Part shown: positions 7,199-11,173 of the stretch, in pieces | Layout of the letters: every line of letters starts with the position of its first letter | Numbering within the stretch: the first letter of the stretch is position 1 | Assembly (NCBI GenBank): GCA_019322385.1 | Contig: JAHWIS010000079.1 | Coordinates: 1-11,173, forward strand | Length of the DNA: 11,173 nucleotides | Direction: 5' to 3' | Source of the DNA: Candidatus Woesearchaeota archaeon | GTDB taxonomy: Archaea; Nanobdellota; Nanobdellia; Woesearchaeales; UBA11576 | Program-made: the position numbers and the translations under genes | Notes under the pieces: model-generated | Databases searched by the model: none | The model's input: the letters and a program-made list of their open reading frames with translations, nothing else | What the model was told of the DNA's origin: nothing

Positions 7199-9001
7199 TC
7201 AGTACTTGTTCTCGAGCAGCATCTTAGGGTAGACGCCGAGCGATTTGAACTCGTCGAGCATGAGCTTGAATGCGTATGATATCTCCACATTGCTTATGTC
7301 GACGTTCTCGCCGCATATAGGGCAGTATGATTTGTTCTTGAACTCGTTGTAGATCGCGATTATGCCGCAGCTCTCGCAGACAGGCACTAGTGTCCTGTCA
7401 GAGTCGAACCTCTCCTTCAGGAGGAGGCTTGCCCCGTGCGCTACAAAGGTGTCTTTCTCCATCTCTCCAAGCCGCAGTCCACCTTCTTTTGCGCGCCCTT
7501 CTGTAGGTTGCCGTGTGAGCAGCTGTATCGGACCGCGGGCCCTGCTGTGCAGCTTGTTTGCGACCATGTGCTTGAGTTTGAGATAATACATGTTTCCGAC
7601 GTATATCTTAGCCTGCATCTGTTCTCCTGTCTGGCCGTTGTACATCGTCTCGGTCCCGTCCTCTTTGAATCCTAGAGCCTTGAGTTCCTTCCTCAGAGAT
7701 TCTTCCGGATCTGCTGCGAATGTCGTGCCCTCGACATACCTGCCTCCGAGCGCACCGGCCTTTGCTCCGACCAGCTCTATGAGGTGGGATATGGTCATCC
7801 TTGACGGGATTCCGTGTGGGCTGAATATGATGTCTGGCACGATGCCTGATGCTGAGAACGGCATGTCGGTCTGCGGCACTATGGTGCCGACCACTCCCTT
7901 CTGTCCATGCCTTGATGTGAACTTGTCTCCTATCTCAGGTATCCTGAGGTCCCTCAGCCTTACCTGCACGAGCTTGTTGCCTTCCCCGTTCTCTGTTATG
8001 AGCACGAAGTCGACTATTCCCTCTTCTCCGTGCTTGAGCGCGACTGAGCTCTCCCTCCTTATGTTGGACGCGAGGTTGTACTCGTCGAGCGAGCTCAGGA
8101 ACCTTGGCGGCGATGTCTTGCCTATGATCACATCCCCTTCGCCAACCCTCGCCTCTGGGTAGATTATACCCTCTTCCTCGAGGTATCTGTAGTCCACTTC
8201 TGATTTGTAGCCTTTTATGTCCTTGTCTGGTATGCATATCTCATCGGTGAGACCGCCTGCATATCTCAGCTCTTCCGCGACTGCAGGCCTGAAGTATGAT
8301 GACCTTCCGAGGCCCAGGTCGATGGATCCTTTGTTGATTATGATTGCGTCCTCTATGTTGTATCCTGTGTAGCTCATTATGGCGACGACGACGTTCTGTC
8401 CTGCAGGATGTTCCTTGTAGTTTGATATCTTGTGCATGAGGCATGAGACCAGCGGCATCTGCGGCGTGTGCAGCAGGTTTATGTCCATGTCCATCCTCAC
8501 TGCGAAGTTCGAGGCGTAGAATCCTATCGCCTGCTTCTGGTTCTTTCCTCCTACAGAGACCCTCACTGCATGGCTGTAGTTGCCATATGGCACGAGCGAT
8601 GTGGTTAACCCGATAAGTGCTGCCGGGTGGAGCTCTATGTGCGTATGGTCTGGTGTAAGTTCGTCCTCGAAGAAAGCTACAAGTGCGTTCTCTTCCTCTG
8701 CAGCGTCGAGGTACTCGATCACTCCCTGTTTGAGGAGGTCATCCCATACTATCTCCCCTTTCTGCAGCTGCTGGACATGCTTTTCTGTCAGTGCAGGTTT
8801 TCCGTTCTTGGCGACGATGAGTGGCCTCACGACCCTTCCCTTGGTGCCGTCGACAAATACTGTGTCTGACTCTGAGTCATATAGGACATTGACGTTCAGC
8901 GGTACATTACCTTTCCTTCTTTCATCTACCATTGAGCTGACAAACCTATTTGGATCGTCTATTTCTCCGCTGAATTTGTTGTTGATGAATACTTCAGTCA
9001 T
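7199..9001 (-). CDS. rpoB1: DNA-directed RNA polymerase subunit B'
   Basis: This is the C-terminal part of the second largest subunit, 600 residues from the ATG at 8999-9001. Key blocks in order: GYNIEDAIIINKGSIDLGLG at ~212-231 near the active centre; LRIPEIGDKFTSRHGQKGVVG at ~352-372, whose lysines contact RNA and DNA near the catalytic site; SPHGIPSRMT at ~394-403; and RGPIQLLTRQPTEGRAKEGG with LRLGEMEKD at ~489-517. A zinc site is formed by C542, C545, C560 and C563. GGTGA at 9006-9010 sits 5 nt before the ATG and decides the start. A GTG three codons upstream would overlap this site. It follows rpoB2 after 12 nt. The B''/B' split is characteristic of many euryarchaeal-type lineages. Confidence 0.97.
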   Translation of the reverse strand: MTEVFINNKFSGEIDDPNRFVSSMVDERRKGNVPLNVNVLYDSESDTVFVDGTKGRVVRPLIVAKNGKPALTEKHVQQLQKGEIVWDDLLKQGVIEYLDAAEEENALVAFFEDELTPDHTHIELHPAALIGLTTSLVPYGNYSHAVRVSVGGKNQKQAIGFYASNFAVRMDMDINLLHTPQMPLVSCLMHKISNYKEHPAGQNVVVAIMSYTGYNIEDAIIINKGSIDLGLGRSSYFRPAVAEELRYAGGLTDEICIPDKDIKGYKSEVDYRYLEEEGIIYPEARVGEGDVIIGKTSPPRFLSSLDEYNLASNIRRESSVALKHGEEGIVDFVLITENGEGNKLVQVRLRDLRIPEIGDKFTSRHGQKGVVGTIVPQTDMPFSASGIVPDIIFSPHGIPSRMTISHLIELVGAKAGALGGRYVEGTTFAADPEESLRKELKALGFKEDGTETMYNGQTGEQMQAKIYVGNMYYLKLKHMVANKLHSRARGPIQLLTRQPTEGRAKEGGLRLGEMEKDTFVAHGASLLLKERFDSDRTLVPVCESCGIIAIYNEFKNKSYCPICGENVDISNVEISYAFKLMLDEFKSLGVYPKMLLENKY

Positions 9002-9013
9002 GATCTTCACCGG

Positions 9014-10513
9014 TTAGATGGTCTTCAGGCCCAGGTTCTTCATGCATTTTATGAGCTCGTCTTCCGGAGTCTCAAGCGACACCCTTGAGAGCAGCGCGAG
9101 GTTCTTCCTCAGGCCGATGTTCGTACCTTCAGGAGTCTCCATGCAGCACAGCCTTCCTGCGTGCGTCGGGTGGAGCTCTCTTGCCTCAAAGTTCTCCTGG
9201 CTCGCACTCAGCGGCGAGACTACCCTCTGGAGATGCGACATCGCTGCTATGAAGTTCGCCCTGTCCATCCTCTGTGATATCCCTTTCCTTCCGCCGACCC
9301 ATGAGCCGGTCGCCATCGATGAGTATATCCTCTGCGTGAGGAGCTTGTCCCTGATTATGACCTTTATCGACGGGAACTTGCCTCTCTTGACTATCCTCTG
9401 GAAATTGTAGAGCAGGTCGTTGATCAGGACCTTCAGGTTGACTGTGAACAGGTCTGCGAGCAGGTCGCCGGACAGCTTCAGCCTCTTGTTGGCGTAGTGG
9501 TCCTTGTCATCAAGTGGCAGCTCGCCTGTTGAGACCAGTATGAATTTCTTCAGGAGCTTGCATAGGTTGTATGCTTTGAATATCCTGTCTTTCGGCGTCG
9601 TCCCCAGGTGCGGCAGCAGGTATCTGTCCATGATCTCCTTCATCCTCTCTATCCTTATCTCCTTTGCCTGCGTTATCCCTGTCTTCTTCGCGATGTAGTC
9701 CAGCGCTTCCTCGTCTGTCTTTATGTCTGCGAACTCGAACAGGTTGACAAGCACTGAGTCGAACTGCCTCTCTCGTGAGATGAATGTCATGATGTCCTCG
9801 TCCTTCGTGAGTCCGAGGGCCTTTATGATGACTATGAGCGGTATCCGCTTTACCCTTGTGAATGACAGGTAGAACATGCCATCCTTGAGCTTCTCGAATG
9901 TGTGCGGTATCTTGAAGCTCGCCCCTTCCGAGAACATCTTACCTACGTATTCTGACACGCCGACATTCTCTTTGCTTACGAGCAGCCTGTTCGCAGCAAG
10001 GTCTTCGACGCTTATCAGCACTTTTTCTGTGCCGTTTATGATGAAGTATCCTCCAAGGTCGTTCGGGTCTTCGCCGTGCTCTACGAGCTCTTCCTTCGAC
10101 AGCTTGTTGAGGTGGCAGTATTTTGACTTGAGCATGATAGGCATAGATCCTACCTGCGTCGTGAATGACTCCCTCTGCACGCCGTTTATGTGCGCGCTGA
10201 CCTCGATGAAGCATGGTGCTGCATAGCTTATCTTCCTTAGCCTTGCCTCGATAGGGAATATGTTCCTCTTGCTGCCGTCAGCCTCTGTCATCTCAGGCTT
10301 CTTGACCCAGATCCTGTCGAACTTTATCTTGAACTCCTCGACATTGTGGGGTATGATCGTCGGCTCTATGGCTTTGTTGGCGTCGACTACCCTCTGAAGC
10401 TGGTGTTCGATGAAGTTGTTGAATGAGGCTATGTCTGAGTCGACAAGGCTCATCCCCTCGAAGAACTTCTGCACGAGGAGGTTCGATTTCTCTGCCTGTG
10501 TATGGTCACTCAC
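9014..10513 (-). CDS. rpoB2: DNA-directed RNA polymerase subunit B''
   Basis: This is the N-terminal part of the second largest subunit, 499 residues from the GTG at 10511-10513 (MSDHTQAEKSNLL...). GGGGTG lies 6 nt upstream of this start. The in-frame GTG at 10520-10522 would give 502 residues and is the alternative. Motifs: GGYFIINGTEKVLIS at ~154-168; DDKDHYANKRLKLSGDLL at ~335-352; SMATGSWVGGRKGISQRMDR at ~399-418; and the fork-region block HLQRVVSPLSASQENFEARE with HPTHAGRLCCMETPEGTNIG at ~427-467. It ends soon after the ETPEG block, the usual site of the B''/B' split, with a length typical for B''. The start overlaps the rpoH stop by 8 nt, indicating coupled translation. Confidence 0.96.
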   Translation of the reverse strand: MSDHTQAEKSNLLVQKFFEGMSLVDSDIASFNNFIEHQLQRVVDANKAIEPTIIPHNVEEFKIKFDRIWVKKPEMTEADGSKRNIFPIEARLRKISYAAPCFIEVSAHINGVQRESFTTQVGSMPIMLKSKYCHLNKLSKEELVEHGEDPNDLGGYFIINGTEKVLISVEDLAANRLLVSKENVGVSEYVGKMFSEGASFKIPHTFEKLKDGMFYLSFTRVKRIPLIVIIKALGLTKDEDIMTFISRERQFDSVLVNLFEFADIKTDEEALDYIAKKTGITQAKEIRIERMKEIMDRYLLPHLGTTPKDRIFKAYNLCKLLKKFILVSTGELPLDDKDHYANKRLKLSGDLLADLFTVNLKVLINDLLYNFQRIVKRGKFPSIKVIIRDKLLTQRIYSSMATGSWVGGRKGISQRMDRANFIAAMSHLQRVVSPLSASQENFEARELHPTHAGRLCCMETPEGTNIGLRKNLALLSRVSLETPEDELIKCMKNLGLKTI

Positions 10514-10745
10514 CGGCAACACCCCTGTAGAATACTGTCTTTCCTGCTGTCGGCGAATCGCGCTCTATCTTCACTATGTCTCCTACATCGACATCCGTCC
10601 CTGCCAGTGCAGGGTCTGACTTGAGTATTGCAGGAAGCTCATTGATGGTTATGTGGTATGTCTCTAGAAGGTCTTTCTTCTCTTTCTCAGAGAGCTTCTT
10701 ATGTTTCGGGATGAGGACGTGTTGCCTGGCTTCTTTTTTCGCCAT
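10506..10745 (-). CDS. rpoH: DNA-directed RNA polymerase subunit H
   Basis: This 79-residue subunit is the archaeal counterpart of the C-terminal domain of eukaryotic Rpb5, which sits at the lower jaw of the polymerase. HVLIPKHKKLSEKEKKDLLETY near residues 9-30, LPAILKSDPAL in the middle and GDIVKIERDSPTAGKTVFYR near the C-terminus are family hallmarks. The ATG at 10743-10745 is preceded by AAGGTG, 5 nt away. The frame stays open upstream to 10835 but then runs through the tRNA-Lys gene, so the longer form is rejected. It is the first protein gene of the operon. The leader from the tRNA-Lys end to the ATG is only 24 nt. Confidence 0.96.
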   Translation of the reverse strand: MAKKEARQHVLIPKHKKLSEKEKKDLLETYHITINELPAILKSDPALAGTDVDVGDIVKIERDSPTAGKTVFYRGVAGE

Positions 10746-10750
10746 TATTT

Positions 10751-10756
10751 CACCTT
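10751..10756 (-). promoter_or_regulatory. Shine-Dalgarno of rpoH
   Basis: AAGGTG on the minus strand ends 5 nt before the rpoH ATG and decides that start against a longer in-frame extension that enters the tRNA gene. A TATA-like TATTTAAGG overlaps the tRNA-Lys 3' end (10763-10771). A promoter there would start transcription about at the ATG and remove this site, so it is unlikely to be the main rpoH promoter. Confidence 0.65.
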
Positions 10757-10783
10757 GTTTGACCTTAAATAGGCCGGACGGGA

Positions 10784-10810
10784 CTTGCGCAAACACCTCT
10801 TTGTGCCTGA
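10784..10810 (-). other. tRNA-Lys intron 3, T-loop position 59/60
   Basis: This 27-nt insert lies between A59 (10811) and U60 (10783). The fold is: T-stem GCGGG/CCCGU; central helix UUCG with CGCA (three pairs, one U-C mismatch); 3-nt bulges AAU and AGU; intron stem CAGGCAC/GUGUUUG (7 pairs, two of them G-U); loop AAAGAG. Cutting after the second bulge base restores the T-loop TTCGAAT. Confidence 0.8.
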
Positions 10811-10832
10811 TTCGAACCCGCGACCACTCGAT

Positions 10833-10847
10833 CACTTCCCTTTCGGA
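10833..10847 (-). other. tRNA-Lys intron 2, canonical position 37/38
   Basis: This 15-nt insert follows A37. The BHB is complete: anticodon stem CUCGA/UCGAG; central helix CUUU/GAAG (last pair U-G); bulges UAU and UGA of 3 nt each; intron stem CC/GG closed by a GAAA tetraloop. Cuts UA^U and UG^A restore the 7-nt loop CUUUUAA. Confidence 0.9.
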
Positions 10848-10865
10848 TAAAAGTCGAGTGCTCTA

Positions 10866-10892
10866 TCGCCCGGACAACACGCGGTTGTTCCT
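10866..10892 (-). other. tRNA-Lys intron 1, D-loop position 19/20
   Basis: This 27-nt insert lies between G19 (10893) and U20 (10865). The intron stem is GGA(A)CAAC with GUUGUCC, one A bulged, around loop CGCGU. The central helix GACU/GGGC has one A-G mismatch. The bulges are GGA and GAU. The outer helix is the D-stem GCUC/GAGC. Cuts GG^A and GA^U give the standard D-loop AGACTGGTA. The boundaries are less certain than for intron 2 because the central helix is imperfect. Confidence 0.75.
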
Positions 10893-10931
10893 CCAGTCTG
10901 AGCTACCGGCCTAATTAACGTGTTTTTTTGC

Positions 10932-10939
10932 ATTTAAAG
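10932..10939 (-). promoter_or_regulatory. TATA-like box for tRNA-Lys
   Basis: CTTTAAAT on the minus strand lies about 20-27 nt upstream of the tRNA-Lys 5' end, the spacing expected of an archaeal TATA box when transcription starts at or just before the mature end. It sits in the centre of the T7/A7 palindrome. It would also drive rpoH if the tRNA transcript reads through. Confidence 0.5.
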
Positions 10940-10940
10940 C

Positions 10941-10947
10941 AAAAAAA
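10941..10947 (-). terminator. T-run terminator of tRNA-Asp
   Basis: Seven consecutive Ts on the minus strand begin 4 nt after the discriminator base of tRNA-Asp. Archaeal polymerase commonly terminates at such T-runs. The run is also one arm of the palindrome at 10922-10948. Confidence 0.5.
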
Positions 10948-10951
10948 CAGA

Positions 10952-11043
10952 CGCCCTGGCCGGGATTTTCGTTTCTAAATGAATGTCGAACCCGGGTCGA
11001 GGCCTCGACAGGGCCTCATGATAGGCCACTACACTACCAGGGC
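10952..11043 (-). tRNA. tRNA-Asp(GUC) with a T-loop intron
   Basis: The acceptor stem GCCCTGG (11043-11037) pairs perfectly with CCAGGGC (10959-10953), and G73 is at 10952 with no encoded CCA. TAGTGTAGTGGCCTATCAT is the typical archaeal Asp D-arm. The anticodon arm is AGGCC, loop CTGTCGA, GGCCT, giving anticodon GTC. The T-stem is CCGGG/CCCGG. The T-loop region is 26 nt instead of 7, and removing a 19-nt intron (10966-10984) gives a 73-nt tRNA. It lies upstream of tRNA-Lys on the same strand, separated by 39 nt that hold a T7 run. Confidence 0.93.
10966..10984 (-). other. tRNA-Asp intron, T-loop position 59/60
   Basis: This 19-nt insert has outer helix CCGGG/CCCGG, a perfect central helix UUCG/CGAA, 3-nt bulges ACA and AAU, and a short intron stem UUC/GAA with loop AUUUA and one spare A. 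Cuts AC^A and AA^U give T-loop TTCGACT. A shift by one base would give TTCGAAT, so the exact boundary is ambiguous by a nucleotide. Confidence 0.78.
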
Positions 11044-11173
11044 CTCTTTACCTCAAAACGGCATAAATCGCTCTACAACTTGGTATCTCTTCAATTTGGC
11101 TTTCATTTGCCGAAGAACGATTTAATGGCCATACTCGGTCGAAATTTTCAAGGTTTAAAAAGGTTTCTGTTCA
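11044..11173. other. Right-edge region without a recognisable gene
   Basis: These 130 bases upstream of tRNA-Asp hold no long open frame. A weak TATA-like ATTTATG (minus strand, about 11062-11068) lies 19-25 nt before tRNA-Asp and could be its promoter. Further AT-rich stretches occur at 11119-11125 and 11154-11162. Two tiny minus-strand frames overlapping by ATGA (9 and 17 codons) are visible but unsupported. Confidence 0.4.

Larger units (their letters stand above)
10770..10912 (-). tRNA. tRNA-Lys(UUU) interrupted by three introns
   Basis: The ends form a perfect 7-bp acceptor stem, AGGCCGG (10912-10906) with CCGGCCT (10777-10771), and A73 is at 10770. No CCA is encoded. U8 A9 and the D-stem GCTC/GAGC follow. 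The anticodon stem CTCGA/TCGAG encloses CTTTTA plus an insert, with anticodon TTT at 10851-10849. The T-stem is GCGGG/CCCGT with one G-U pair and the T-loop begins TTCGAA. Three inserts (10866-10892, 10833-10847, 10784-10810) each sit in a BHB fold. Removing them leaves 74 nt with D-loop AGACTGGTA, anticodon loop CTTTTAA and T-loop TTCGAAT, all canonical. The three loops becoming normal at the predicted cuts is strong evidence for a functional gene rather than a decayed one. A TATA-like box lies at 10932-10939. rpoH begins 25 nt downstream. Confidence 0.92.
10922..10948. repeat. Perfect palindrome with T7/A7 arms between the tRNA genes
   Basis: GTTTTTTTGC (10922-10931) and GCAAAAAAAC (10939-10948) are exact reverse complements separated by ATTTAAA. 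On the minus strand, the T7 run at 10941-10947 comes 4 nt after the end of tRNA-Asp and is a good archaeal T-run terminator. The spacer holds the TATA-like TTTAAA for tRNA-Lys. The same 10-mer GTTTTTTTGC also occurs at 1779-1788. Confidence 0.7.

Noticed and set aside
10746..10835. A 30-codon N-terminal extension of rpoH.
   Set aside because: It runs through the tRNA-Lys gene, has no ribosome binding site, and RpoH family members begin close to the ATG at 10745.
10770..10912. tRNA-Lys as a decayed pseudogene with random insertions.
   Set aside because: All stems pair well, and removing BHB-framed inserts restores all three loops exactly. Decay would not produce this.
11076..11138. Two tiny minus-strand frames of 9 and 17 codons overlapping by ATGA upstream of tRNA-Asp.
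   Set aside because: Too short and without a Shine-Dalgarno or recognisable product; consistent with chance.

Overview
The window is archaeal. It carries the RNA polymerase operon with the largest subunit split into A' and A'' and the second largest split into B'' and B', followed by rpl30e and an archaeal NusA-like KH protein. The tRNA genes have introns framed by bulge-helix-bulge (BHB) folds, and no CCA is encoded. The A'/A'' split is general in archaea. The B''/B' split fits euryarchaeal-type or some DPANN lineages and argues against typical Crenarchaeota and Thermococcales. The lineage cannot be fixed further from sequence alone. Every gene recognised here is read from the minus strand, so transcription runs from high to low coordinates.

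Right end (11173 down to 10770): about 130 bases without a recognisable gene, then tRNA-Asp(GUC) and tRNA-Lys(UUU). Both tRNAs look normal only after inserts are removed. tRNA-Asp has one 19-nt insert in the T-loop. tRNA-Lys has three inserts (27 nt in the D-loop, 15 nt after position 37, 27 nt in the T-loop), and removing them gives a canonical 74-nt tRNA. Between the two tRNAs lies a perfect 10-bp palindrome whose arms are T7/A7 tracts and whose centre holds a TATA-like box placed to drive tRNA-Lys.

Core (10745 down to 2710): rpoH, rpoB2, rpoB1, rpoA1, rpoA2, rpl30e and nusA are packed with gaps of at most about 25 nt or short overlaps. Clear Shine-Dalgarno sequences (GGTG, GGTGA, AGGAG, GAGG) fix the real starts, several of which lie inside the longest open frames. 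rpoH begins 25 nt after the end of tRNA-Lys with no T-run between them, so tRNA and polymerase mRNA may share a transcript.

Left part (2708 down to 1): the ribosomal protein and elongation factor genes that commonly follow nusA in archaea (rps12, rps7, aEF2, aEF1A) are absent. Instead, a RimK-like ATP-grasp ligase starts 1 nt after the nusA stop. After a 232-bp AT-rich spacer with candidate terminators, inverted repeats and a strong TATA box, a long acidic protein of unknown family begins at 1624 and stays open for 541 codons to the edge of the window.

The genes together encode most of the transcription machinery (catalytic core, assembly subunit H, a NusA-like factor). The most unusual features are the intron-rich tRNA pair in front of the operon and the two atypical genes behind it.
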